Below, one piece after another: positions 1 to 7,874 of a stretch of DNA of 15,653 nucleotides. The stretch lies in contig CAJWZN010000019.1 of assembly GCA_913050105.1 (NCBI GenBank), positions 1-15,653 of the forward strand, read 5' to 3'. The notes beneath the pieces were generated by a model. The model did not search any database and was not told the origin of the DNA. It saw only the letters and a list, made by a program, of their open reading frames with translations. Numbering within the stretch: the stretch's first letter is position 1; each line of letters opens with the position of its first letter. The stretch comes from an uncultured Synechococcus sp. Its GTDB lineage: Bacteria > Cyanobacteriota > Cyanobacteriia > PCC-6307 > Cyanobiaceae. Made by a program: the position numbers and the translations under genes.

Positions 1-384
1 TGGGGTTCGGCGGCCTTCAGCGTGATGTATCCGATCTATGCCGCCAAGCGTTGGCATGGGCACTCCCACAACCTTCCGCTAGAGCTGGCGATCAGCCACG
101 GATTGCCGGTGGCGCTGCTGATCACGGGCACGGTGTTGGCACTGTTGGTGCTGGCGCTTCGATGTGACATCTTGCAGCGGGCTCCTCTGGAGCGGGCGTG
201 GTGGACCTCAGCGCTGGTGCTGCTGGCGATGCACATCACCGATCTGCCTTTCTTTGACGCGCGGTTGAATCTGCTCGGCTGGATCCTGCTGGCCGGACTT
301 TGTGCCTTTATTCGGCATCCCCAGCCAGTGCCAGGGCCTGATCGTGATGATCCCGCAGTCGTTCCGGCGTTAGCGGACCCCTGA
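1..384 (+). CDS. O-antigen ligase/polymerase-like membrane protein, C-terminal part (5' truncated by window edge)
   Basis: The reading frame is open from base 1 (first visible residues WGSAAFSVMYP), so the gene begins left of the window; the GTG at 22 is internal. The visible 127 residues contain the HSHNLPLELAISHGLP segment, which resembles the conserved His-Asn-x-x-x-Glu loop of the Wzy_C/O-antigen ligase family. Two or three hydrophobic helices follow (around LPVALLITGTVLALLVLAL and LNLLGWILLAGLCAFI), then a hydrophilic Pro/Asp-rich tail. Members of this family join or polymerise sugar chains at the periplasmic face of the inner membrane; IctB-like cyanobacterial proteins belong to the same superfamily, so the substrate cannot be stated. 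The last 77 bases overlap convergently with the radical SAM gene. Family assignment is fairly firm; exact function is unknown. Confidence 0.8.
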   Translation, partial: WGSAAFSVMYPIYAAKRWHGHSHNLPLELAISHGLPVALLITGTVLALLVLALRCDILQRAPLERAWWTSALVLLAMHITDLPFFDARLNLLGWILLAGLCAFIRHPQPVPGPDRDDPAVVPALADP

Positions 385-1948
385 GATGGCTCCAGGGCAG
401 GGTTCGTGTGCTGTCCCATGACTCCTGGGTCACCTCCGCCCAGGGAGGTGGCATTGGAAGGTCGGGGCCCGGCATCGGCTCCAGCTCGCCGTTGAGGGCC
501 GCGCGGTAGGTCTTCTTCCAACCCCCCATGCTTTCTCTGCCTTCACCCACCGCTGCGATCACCGGTGCCAGTCGTCGGTCACTGCGCGACAGCAGTGCCT
601 GGATCACACTCCAGCCATAGCTTTCGGGTCGGAACTCGATGCCCTTGGGCTTGAGACGTTTGGCCAGCCGTTTCAGTCGTTTTTCGGCTTCTGGCCTGAC
701 GCCTTGCCATTGAAATGGTGTCTGAGCCTTGGGAACAAAGGTGCTGACGCCGAGGGTGAAGCGCAGGCCAGGCGTTCCTTTTTTCAGTGTCAGCAGCAGG
801 TCGGCGGTGGCTTCTACATCTGCATCGGTTTCGGTTGGAAGGCCGACCATCCCGTAGAGCTTCAGCCCGGAGAGGCCGCCTTGTTTGGCGTGGCGTGCTG
901 CTTCATGGATCGCCTCGGTGGTGAGTTTTTTGTTCACCACAGTCCGCATCCGTTCGCTGCCGCTTTCGATCGCGATCGTGAGCGACCTGCTGCCGCGTTT
1001 GGCCAGAATCCTTCCAAGTTCCGGCGTCACGGTCGCGGCTCGAACCGAGCTGACGCTCACGCGGGTGTCATCAAAGCGATCCTGATCCAGCCACTGGAGC
1101 AGATCACTGAACTGGGGGTGCTGGGTCACTGAGGCTCCAAGCAGGCCCAGCCGTCGTGTGGCTTTCAGACCTTTTTCCACGGCGGGAATCAAGCCGTCAT
1201 CAAGGGAGGAGGTACGGAACGGCAAAGTGAGATAGCTCGCCAGGCAGAAGCGGCAAAGTTCCGGACAGCTGCGCACCACCTCCACCATGTGGATGTCTGG
1301 CCAGGCTGCATCCGGGGTCACCACTTTTGAATGGCTGAGCGTGTTGCCTCGCCAGGTTTGCTTTTCCACCAGTGGGGGTACGTCTGAATCCACCGGTTCC
1401 ACACCAATCAGCGCGCCCGTCGCGTCGTAACGCGGGATGTAGAGGCTGGGCACATAGACCCCCGCCACCATGGCCAGTCGTCGCAATCGTTCTGATCGTG
1501 GAGCCCTGCGGCATTCCTGCAGGGCATCGATGAAGGCATCCAGCAGCAGTTCGCCATCGCCCAGCAGCACAGCATCAAAAAATGGTGCCAAGGGCTCGGG
1601 GTTGGCGGTGAGAACCGGCCCGCCACCGAACACGATCGGGTCGTCATCGCCACGGTTTTCGGCCCAGATCGGAATGTGCTGGTTCTGCAGCAGCTCAGGG
1701 AGGACAGGTCCATCCAGCTCCCAGCTCAGAGAGAGTCCGAACAGGTCGCAGCGTCGTGGCAGTGGATCTCCCTGGTCGGTGAATAAACGACGAACATCGA
1801 CATCGCTGCGTTGGGCCAGCGTCGCCCAGACGATCTGATATCCCAGGCTTGTAATTCCCACGGAATACGTGCTCGGAAAGGCCAGCACTGCCTTGAGAGC
1901 ATCGTTGTCCGGCTGGACCGGATCGAACAGCAGCGTTTCCTGATTCAG
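308..1948 (-). CDS. Radical SAM protein of unknown function with an N-terminal B12-binding-like region (YgiQ/TIGR03960-like); probable CTG start
   Basis: With the CTG start the protein has 546 residues. The radical SAM Fe-S motif is CPELCRFC (CX3CX2C, C228, C232, C235), which should hold the 4Fe-4S cluster that cleaves S-adenosylmethionine. Ahead of it is a domain with VGITSLGYQ, an FGGGP glycine turn and a LLGDGE segment, as in the cobalamin-binding-like N-terminal part of TIGR03960/YgiQ-type radical SAM proteins. The substrate is unknown. The first canonical start codon in frame is a GTG at 1888, but the 20 codons upstream of it (including LLFDPVQPDNDALKA) read as genuine protein. The frame stays open back to 2041 with no ATG, GTG or TTG. 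An AGGAG at 1960-1956 lies 7 bases before a CTG at 1948-1946, which overlaps the clc stop as C-TGA, so I chose that CTG. It is probably the last gene of an acnB-clc-radical SAM operon. Its 3' end overlaps the convergent O-antigen ligase gene by 77 bases. Confidence 0.85.
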   Translation of the reverse strand: MNQETLLFDPVQPDNDALKAVLAFPSTYSVGITSLGYQIVWATLAQRSDVDVRRLFTDQGDPLPRRCDLFGLSLSWELDGPVLPELLQNQHIPIWAENRGDDDPIVFGGGPVLTANPEPLAPFFDAVLLGDGELLLDAFIDALQECRRAPRSERLRRLAMVAGVYVPSLYIPRYDATGALIGVEPVDSDVPPLVEKQTWRGNTLSHSKVVTPDAAWPDIHMVEVVRSCPELCRFCLASYLTLPFRTSSLDDGLIPAVEKGLKATRRLGLLGASVTQHPQFSDLLQWLDQDRFDDTRVSVSSVRAATVTPELGRILAKRGSRSLTIAIESGSERMRTVVNKKLTTEAIHEAARHAKQGGLSGLKLYGMVGLPTETDADVEATADLLLTLKKGTPGLRFTLGVSTFVPKAQTPFQWQGVRPEAEKRLKRLAKRLKPKGIEFRPESYGWSVIQALLSRSDRRLAPVIAAVGEGRESMGGWKKTYRAALNGELEPMPGPDLPMPPPWAEVTQESWDSTRTLPWSHLRGPLTPERLRDHHDQALALAGDAE

Positions 1949-3369
1949 CTGAGGTCTCCTTTGGAGGACTGTGGGGGCATCGGCGCACTGAACGGCCGGC
2001 GGTGACGGTTGAGTTGTTTTTCCATTCGCTCCTCGGAATCAAGTTCCATCCCCATCTGACGTTCATAGATCGAATGGGGATGGAACAGTCGTGCCACAAC
2101 GAAGCTGGTGAGGCTGGTCACCAGAATGGGTTTAAGGATTAACAGATCTTTGGTGAGAGCGAACGCCAGAAACATCGCTGAGATTGGCGTGCGTGAGCAG
2201 CCGGCCACGAAGGCTCCCATGCCTGCGAAGACGTAGGTGGTAGGCACATAGCCCGTGAGGGATTGCATCCATGTACCGCAGGTCAGTCCGAGGGCACCAC
2301 CGAGGGTGAGCATCGGCATGAACAGCCCGCCGGGTGCCCCTGACCCCGCAGCCAGGCCGGTGCAGAAAAACAGCACCACAAAGCTCGACAGTGCCAGGTT
2401 GATGTCGGCTTCTCCGGCTCCGATCAGATGTTTGAGTTCACTGGGGTTGTGGAAGGTTTCCGGCAGGGCGGCGTAGACGCAGCCGAGCACAACGCCACTG
2501 AGGGTCATCCGCAGGATGAGTCGGTCACCGAACCAACGGCTGCCCTGGCGCTGCATTGTGAGCACGTATCGGGTGTAGAGCTCCGCCAGCACACCCACTA
2601 CCACCCCCAGGGCGATCAGGTAGATCAGGTCGATCGGAAGGAAACGCACAAGTGGGGTGTATTGCCTCTCCAGCTGGAAGCCGATGGTGCTGCTGAGGCC
2701 CCCTCCTCCCATCACGTCGGCCCAGGTGTCGGCGGAGAAGGTGGTGATCAGCACCAGAAGCAGCACCACCGGCCGGGCTGAATGGAGTAGCTCCTCGATC
2801 GCATAGATAAAGCCACCGATGGGTGCGCTGAAAACAGCCGCGATGCCGGCACCACCGCCAGCGGCGACGATCACGCGGCGGAACGCCACCGGTGCTCTCA
2901 GCCAGCGCGACATCTTCCAGGCCACTGATCCCCCCATCTGCACCGCAGGTCCCTCTGGTCCAAGCGGAAAACCACAACCGATGGCAATGATCCCGGCGAC
3001 CAGCTTCACCAGCCCCACCCGCAACCCCATCGGCACAGGTCGGTGCCGCAGAAAGCCCATGATGTGAGTGATGCCGGCACCACCTGCTGCTGGTGACAGA
3101 CGGGTCACCAGCCATGCCGACACCATCCCGCCGAAGCCCCCAAGGGCCGGCAACACCAGCCAGGCCGGCAGATCATCCAGTAGGTCGAGTCGCCAATCCC
3201 GCAGGAGGTTGACGCCACTGGTGAACAGCAGCCCTGTGATGGCCGCGCCCAGCCCGGTGAGGGACAGAGCCAGCACCACAACCAACCAGCGGCGTTCCAG
3301 CATCCGGCTGATGCTGCGGCTGGAGCTCAGAAGGTGTCGTCGTTTTTTTGGTTCGCTTAAAGAGGGCAC
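1945..3369 (-). CDS. ClC-family chloride channel or Cl-/H+ antiporter
   Basis: A 474-residue integral membrane protein with the ClC signatures in order: GAGIT (97-101, where the classic motif is GSGIP), GPEGP (137-141, classic G[K/R]EGP) and GLFMP (348-352, classic GxFxP). The external gating glutamate is present (E139). A glutamate pair sits where EcClC has its internal proton glutamate (E192/E193), and Y435 matches the Tyr that coordinates the central anion, so a coupled Cl-/H+ exchanger is plausible. The selectivity Ser of the first motif is replaced by Ala98. No cytoplasmic CBS domains follow; the tail is short and charged. The start is GTG at 3369, 12 bases after the acnB stop, with no clear ribosome binding site, which suggests coupling to acnB; an ATG at codon 23 is an alternative. 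The stop overlaps the presumed CTG start of the radical SAM gene. Confidence 0.93.
   Translation of the reverse strand: MPSLSEPKKRRHLLSSSRSISRMLERRWLVVVLALSLTGLGAAITGLLFTSGVNLLRDWRLDLLDDLPAWLVLPALGGFGGMVSAWLVTRLSPAAGGAGITHIMGFLRHRPVPMGLRVGLVKLVAGIIAIGCGFPLGPEGPAVQMGGSVAWKMSRWLRAPVAFRRVIVAAGGGAGIAAVFSAPIGGFIYAIEELLHSARPVVLLLVLITTFSADTWADVMGGGGLSSTIGFQLERQYTPLVRFLPIDLIYLIALGVVVGVLAELYTRYVLTMQRQGSRWFGDRLILRMTLSGVVLGCVYAALPETFHNPSELKHLIGAGEADINLALSSFVVLFFCTGLAAGSGAPGGLFMPMLTLGGALGLTCGTWMQSLTGYVPTTYVFAGMGAFVAGCSRTPISAMFLAFALTKDLLILKPILVTSLTSFVVARLFHPHSIYERQMGMELDSEERMEKQLNRHRRPFSAPMPPQSSKGDLS
1946..1960 (-). promoter_or_regulatory. Shine-Dalgarno plus CTG initiation site of the radical SAM gene
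   Basis: On the minus strand AGGAG (1960-1956) is followed by ACCTCAG and then CTG (1948-1946). The CTG overlaps the clc stop codon TGA (1947-1945) as CTGA. The 7-base spacing is optimal, and the layout copies the common ATGA translational-coupling junction with C in place of A. No ATG, GTG or TTG is in frame upstream before the next stop. Confidence 0.6.
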
Positions 3370-3381
3370 AGACGGTTTGGT

Positions 3382-5964
3382 TTAGGCCTGGGCCAGAACG
3401 GCAGCTTCATCGGTGCTGCTGATGACCCTGCCCTGATCTTCAAACCCGTCGATCTGGTCGAAGTTCAGGTAGCGATAGAGCTGATCGGAGAGTGGGTCGA
3501 TTTTCTCGGCCGCGATGCTCCGATATTCGTCTGGTGTTGGGATGCGGCCCAGCTGAGCGCAGACGGCCGCCAATTCAGCACTACCGAGATAAACCTGAGC
3601 ACCCTTGCCAAGTCGATTGTTGAAGTTGCGGGTGCTGGTGGAGAACACGGTGGTGTTGTCGTCAACCCGGGCCTGATTGCCCATGCACAGGGAGCAGCCG
3701 GGCATCTCCATTCGTGATCCTGCTGCTTCAAAGGTGGCGTAGTAACCCTCAGCCTTCAGCGTTTCCTCATCCATTCGGGTTGGTGGACAGACCCAGAGTC
3801 GCGCTTCGTTCTGGCCCGCGCCTTCCAGCACCTTTGCGGCAGCTCGGTAATGGCCGATGTTGGTCATGCACGATCCGATGAACACCTCCTGGACCGGATT
3901 CCCCGCCACCTCGCTGAGCAGCTTCACGTTGTCGGGATCGTTGGGGCAGGCCACTACCGGTTCTGTGAGCTCGTTGAGGTCGATTTCAAGCACTTCGGCG
4001 TAGTCAGCATCAGCGTCTGCGGTGAGAAGTTGCGGGTTGGCGAGCCAGGCTTCCATCTCCTTGATCCTTCGAGCCAGGGTGCGGGCATCGCTGTAACCCC
4101 GGGCGATCATGTTCTTCAGCAGTGCCACGTTGCTGCTCAGGTATTCGCTGACGGTCTCTTCGGAGAGCTTGATCGTGCATCCGGCGCAGGAGCGTTCGGC
4201 ACTGGCATCCGTGAGTTCAAAGGCCTGCTCGAGCTTCAGGTCGGGGAGCCCTTCGATCTCCATGATCCGGCCATTGAACAGATTTTTTTTGTTGGCCTTT
4301 TCAACGGTCAGTAGGCCCCGCTGAATTGCGATCCAGGGGATGGCATTGACCACATCCCGCAGGGTGACTCCCGGCTGCAGAGAGCCGCTGAAGCGCACCA
4401 GCACCGACTCGGGCATGTCCAATGGCATGGCACCGATGGCCGCGGCGAAGGCCACCAGGCCGGATCCCGCGGGGAAGGAAATGCCCAGCGGGAAGCGGGT
4501 GTGGCTGTCACCGCCTGTCCCCACCGTGTCGGGCAGCAACATGCGGTTGAGCCAGCTGTGGATGATCCCGTCTCCGGGGCGTAACGCCACTCCGCCGCGT
4601 TGTGCGAAGAAATCGGGGAGATCCTTCTGGGTCTGCAGATCCACAGGCTTCGGATAGGCCGCGGTGTGGCAGAAGCTCTGCATCACCAGGTCGGATGAGA
4701 ACCCGAGGCAGGCGAGTTCCTTCATCTCATCGCGGGTCATCGGTCCAGTGGTGTCCTGGGAACCGACCGTGGTCATCAGTGGTTCGCAGCTGGTGCCTGG
4801 ATGCACACCAGGCAGGCCGCATGCCTTGCCAACCATTTTCTGGGCGAGGGTGTACCCCTTGCCGGTGTTTTCCGGTGCGGAGGGTCTGATGAACAGATCC
4901 GACGGAGGCAGTCCGAGCTTCGCCCGTACCTTGTCGGTCAGTGCACGACCGATCATCAGGGGAATCCGGCCACCGGCACGCACCTCATCACCAATGGTGC
5001 TGGGATTGAGCTGGAAGCGGCTCACCACCGTGCCATCCCGCTCGATCGTTCCAGCATGGGGCCGGATGGTGATCACATCACCGGTATTCAGGATCGTGAC
5101 ATCGCACTCGATCGGCAGCGCGCCGGAGTCTTCTGCGGTGTTGAAAAAAATCGGTGCGATCTTGCCACCGAGGATCACACCGCCGGCCCTTTTGTTGGGC
5201 ACATAGGGGATGTCATCACCGGTGTGCCAAAGCACGGAATTAATGGCGCTTTTGCGGGAACTTCCTGTTCCCACAACATCACCCACATAGGCCACGGGAT
5301 GTCCTTTCTCCTTCAGGGTCGCGATTGTGTTGAGCCCCTCTGGATCGCGGGTTTCCAGCATGGCCAGGGCGTGCAGGGGAATGTCCGGCCGCGTTGTGGC
5401 GTGGGTGGCGGGGGAGAGGTCGTCGGTGTTGGTTTCACCCTCAATCTTGAACACCGTGACGGTGATGCTCTCGGCCAGTTTCGGTTTGGATGTGAACCAT
5501 TCGGCGGCGGCCCAGCTCTCCACCACCTGCTTGGCGAAGCGATTGCTGACCGCCAGCTCCATCACTTCATTAAAGGCGTCGTAAACGAGCAGGATGCGAC
5601 TGAGTCCAGCGGCAGCGCAGGCCGCCAGTTCTGTGTTGCTGTGTTTCAACAGCTCGATCAGAGCGGCCACGTTGTAACCGCCCACCATCGTTCCAAGGAG
5701 TCTGGTGGCGTCCAGTGGTGACACCAGGGGGCTGTTGACATTGCTCTGGGCAACCGCGCTGAGCCAGGTGGCTTTGACATAGGCCGCTTCGTCCACGCCC
5801 GGCGGGATGCGCTGACTCAGCAGATGCAGCAGGGTTTCGTCTTCACCGGATGGAGGGTTTTGCAGCAGTTCTGTGAGCCCCTGCGTCTGCTCAGCAGTCA
5901 GAGCCAGAGCAGGAACGCCCTGGGCTTCCCGTTCTGCGGCCAACGTGCGGTAAGCGCTCAGCAT
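3382..5964 (-). CDS. acnB: Aconitate hydratase B (bifunctional aconitase/2-methylisocitrate dehydratase)
   Basis: At 860 residues the length is close to E. coli AcnB (865). AcnB isomerises citrate to isocitrate through cis-aconitate in the TCA pathway, feeding 2-oxoglutarate, the carbon skeleton for ammonium assimilation. The three Fe-S ligands are visible: C699 in GSCMTNIGH, and C757 and C760 in PGCSLCMGNQ. The N-terminal helical HEAT-like domain specific to the B type is present (about residues 1-155). It precedes the swivel domain with GDVVGTGSSRKSA (229-241), which puts the domains in B-type order. GGDSHTRFPLGISFPAGSG lies near 484-502. The start is ATG at 5964, with no strong ribosome binding site. 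It appears to be the first gene of a minus-strand operon with clc and the radical SAM gene, and it diverges from the DAHP synthase gene with 96 bases between starts. Identification is secure. Confidence 0.97.
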   Translation of the reverse strand: MLSAYRTLAAEREAQGVPALALTAEQTQGLTELLQNPPSGEDETLLHLLSQRIPPGVDEAAYVKATWLSAVAQSNVNSPLVSPLDATRLLGTMVGGYNVAALIELLKHSNTELAACAAAGLSRILLVYDAFNEVMELAVSNRFAKQVVESWAAAEWFTSKPKLAESITVTVFKIEGETNTDDLSPATHATTRPDIPLHALAMLETRDPEGLNTIATLKEKGHPVAYVGDVVGTGSSRKSAINSVLWHTGDDIPYVPNKRAGGVILGGKIAPIFFNTAEDSGALPIECDVTILNTGDVITIRPHAGTIERDGTVVSRFQLNPSTIGDEVRAGGRIPLMIGRALTDKVRAKLGLPPSDLFIRPSAPENTGKGYTLAQKMVGKACGLPGVHPGTSCEPLMTTVGSQDTTGPMTRDEMKELACLGFSSDLVMQSFCHTAAYPKPVDLQTQKDLPDFFAQRGGVALRPGDGIIHSWLNRMLLPDTVGTGGDSHTRFPLGISFPAGSGLVAFAAAIGAMPLDMPESVLVRFSGSLQPGVTLRDVVNAIPWIAIQRGLLTVEKANKKNLFNGRIMEIEGLPDLKLEQAFELTDASAERSCAGCTIKLSEETVSEYLSSNVALLKNMIARGYSDARTLARRIKEMEAWLANPQLLTADADADYAEVLEIDLNELTEPVVACPNDPDNVKLLSEVAGNPVQEVFIGSCMTNIGHYRAAAKVLEGAGQNEARLWVCPPTRMDEETLKAEGYYATFEAAGSRMEMPGCSLCMGNQARVDDNTTVFSTSTRNFNNRLGKGAQVYLGSAELAAVCAQLGRIPTPDEYRSIAAEKIDPLSDQLYRYLNFDQIDGFEDQGRVISSTDEAAVLAQA

Positions 5965-6060
5965 GGGATGTAGGTGCGGGGCTTCACACCATTCTTCCGG
6001 ACGGGCCTCTGTTGCTTCTGGGCAAGGTGCGTAGCCTTGGATCGATTCAGTGCTTAGGTC
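5965..6060. promoter_or_regulatory. Divergent intergenic region between acnB and the DAHP synthase gene
   Basis: This 96-base spacer separates two genes transcribed away from each other, so it should carry the start signals for both. I could not pick out a convincing -35/-10 pair or a GTA-N8-TAC NtcA site in it. Function is inferred from position only. Confidence 0.4.
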
Positions 6061-7128
6061 ATGGCCTCCACCTCAGATCTGCATGTGGTGGAAACGCGCC
6101 CGCTCGTGGCTCCTGCGCTCCTGCATCGTGAGCTGCCCATCGATGCCGCTTCAACCGAGACAGTGGCTTCCGCGCGTCGACGGATACAGGCGATTCTGCG
6201 GGGTGAAGATCTGCGCCTGCTGGTGGTGGTGGGCCCGTGCTCCGTACACGATGTGACGGCTGCGCGTGACTACGCCAAGCGTTTGGCTCTGATCAGGGAG
6301 CGGTTGAAGGATCAGTTGGAGGTGGTGATGCGGGTGTATTTCGAGAAGCCTCGTACAACCGTGGGTTGGAAAGGGATGATCAACGACCCACATCTCGACG
6401 GTTCTTACGACATCAACACCGGCTTGCGGCGTGCTCGCGGATTGCTGTTGGACCTGGCTCGGGAGGGGATGCCGACGGCTACAGAACTGCTAGATCCTGT
6501 GGTTCCCCAGTACATCGCTGATCTGATCAGCTGGACCGCCATCGGCGCCAGGACCACTGAAAGCCAGACGCACCGTGAGATGGCATCGGGTTTGTCGATG
6601 CCGGTCGGTTACAAAAACGGTACGGATGGCAGCGCCAGCATCGCTATCAATGCGATGCAGGCGTCTGCCAGGCCCCATCATTTTCTTGGCATCAACGGGG
6701 AGGGTCATGCCTCGATCGTGAGCACCACAGGAAATCCACATGGCCACCTGGTGTTGCGCGGCGGAAATGGCGGCAGCAACTATCACCTGGAGGCTGTTCA
6801 GGCTGCGGCGTCTGAGTTGAGCAAGGCCGGGTTAAAGGAACGGCTGATGGTGGACTGCAGCCATGCCAACTCCAACAAGGATTACCGCCGTCAGTCCGAC
6901 GTTTTGGCTTCTGTTGCCGATCAGCTCAGGGCCGGATCGCAGCATGTGATGGGTGTGATGATCGAAAGCCATTTGGTGGAAGGTAATCAGAAGTTGACGG
7001 CTGATCTTTCACAACTCACCTACGGCCAGAGCATCACTGATGCCTGCATCAGCCTGGAGACCACAGAACAGCTGTTGCTGGATCTGGCTGCTGCGGTGGG
7101 CGAACTTCAACCGGCAGTTCCGGCCTGA
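6061..7128 (+). CDS. aroG: 3-deoxy-7-phosphoheptulonate (DAHP) synthase, class I alpha
   Basis: A 355-residue enzyme of the E. coli AroF/G/H type. It condenses phosphoenolpyruvate with erythrose 4-phosphate, the first step toward chorismate and the aromatic amino acids. Motifs in order are GPCSVHD (58-64), YFEKPRTTVGWKG (93-105), GARTTESQ (162-169), GYKNGTDG (183-190) and DCSHAN (265-270). The four metal ligands match AroG: C60, H268, E302 and D327. There is no fused chorismate mutase. The N-terminal extension that carries feedback control in this family is present (about 1-50), but I cannot tell which aromatic amino acid inhibits it, so the isozyme letter in the symbol is only a family label. 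The start is ATG at 6061. The gene stands alone on the plus strand, diverging from acnB and converging on the phytol kinase gene across a 90-base gap with no clear terminator. Confidence 0.95.
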   Translation: MASTSDLHVVETRPLVAPALLHRELPIDAASTETVASARRRIQAILRGEDLRLLVVVGPCSVHDVTAARDYAKRLALIRERLKDQLEVVMRVYFEKPRTTVGWKGMINDPHLDGSYDINTGLRRARGLLLDLAREGMPTATELLDPVVPQYIADLISWTAIGARTTESQTHREMASGLSMPVGYKNGTDGSASIAINAMQASARPHHFLGINGEGHASIVSTTGNPHGHLVLRGGNGGSNYHLEAVQAAASELSKAGLKERLMVDCSHANSNKDYRRQSDVLASVADQLRAGSQHVMGVMIESHLVEGNQKLTADLSQLTYGQSITDACISLETTEQLLLDLAAAVGELQPAVPA

Positions 7129-7218
7129 TTGTCACCTCATTGCACCCTGAGGGTCTGTTGGATTCGACGCGCTGACAGTGTCTTCCTTCGCACTAACTTC
7201 GGAACGCAATGCTTTGCT

Positions 7219-7830
7219 TCAACTCAGCGTTGCAGCCCAGAGACAACCCACCACCATGGGAACGCTGAGGTTGTCGATTCCGGCTGGGCTGATCTGTTCC
7301 AGCCCTGTGGCGACAGCTGCCAACAGCAGGGCACCTGTTCCGTTGGCACCTGAGCCGCTGGCGATGGTTAAGGCCAGCAGCACCCCAAAGGACACCATCA
7401 GCATGGTGGCTGTTCCCACCAGAGATTTCGTTTGGCCGGCAACCGACCAACTCGGTGATGTCACGGCGCGACCGACTAGCCCGGCCAGACCATCACCGCA
7501 GGCCATCACCAGCACTCCTGCGCTGACAGCATCTGGTCGATCCGGCCAGAAGAGCACCAGCAGTGAGGTGATGGCCAGGCCGTACGCGGTTGTCCCGTAG
7601 CTGTTGCGGTCAACATCTTCAATGGCGGGGACCAGTCGCCATCGCTGGTTGATTGCCGTTGCCAGTGTGACGATCCCAGCAAAGGGAATTGCGATTGGGG
7701 CTGGGATGGCGAACCACCAGGCCATGGGAATCACAGCACCTGTGCCGATGTGCACAATCTTTCTGCTGAGTTCGCGTTGATTGGGCCACTGACGACGCGC
7801 CAAGAGCGCTGTCCCAAGAACGATCACCAT
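7219..7830 (-). CDS. Phytol kinase/dolichol kinase-family membrane protein (VTE5-like CTP-dependent kinase)
   Basis: From the ATG at 7830 the protein has 203 residues. Family motifs are RKIVHIGTG (23-31), ACGDGLAGLVGR (110-121), KSLVGT (135-140) and a final E178...GIDNLSVP (184-191), set among several hydrophobic helices. Proteins of this family (Synechocystis slr1652, plant VTE5) phosphorylate phytol using CTP, recycling chlorophyll-derived phytol toward tocopherol or chlorophyll; other members use dolichol or diacylglycerol, so the substrate is inferred. The ATG start cuts the first membrane helix short. The frame continues upstream as GILTITAWMVIVLGTALLA with no ATG, GTG or TTG. A CTG at 7878-7876, overlapping the sigma factor stop as C-TGA, would give 219 residues with a complete helix. 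It is probably co-transcribed with the sigma factor gene. Confidence 0.85.
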   Translation of the reverse strand: MVIVLGTALLARRQWPNQRELSRKIVHIGTGAVIPMAWWFAIPAPIAIPFAGIVTLATAINQRWRLVPAIEDVDRNSYGTTAYGLAITSLLVLFWPDRPDAVSAGVLVMACGDGLAGLVGRAVTSPSWSVAGQTKSLVGTATMLMVSFGVLLALTIASGSGANGTGALLLAAVATGLEQISPAGIDNLSVPMVVGCLWAATLS

Positions 7831-7874
7831 CCATGCGGTGATCGTCAGGATGCCACTGCTTGAGGTCGAAGTGA

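Noticed and set aside
4801..5721. A 306-codon plus-strand open frame inside acnB
   Set aside because: It is antisense to a secure acnB gene and its translation is Gly/His-rich without domain motifs; it is explained by high GC.
7129..7218. Possible terminator between the convergent DAHP synthase and phytol kinase genes
   Set aside because: Only weak short inverted segments without a T-run on either strand; not enough to call.
7129..7353. Plus-strand open frame after the DAHP synthase gene
   Set aside because: It overlaps the phytol kinase gene on the opposite strand and has a Cys/Ser/Arg-rich shadow-like translation.
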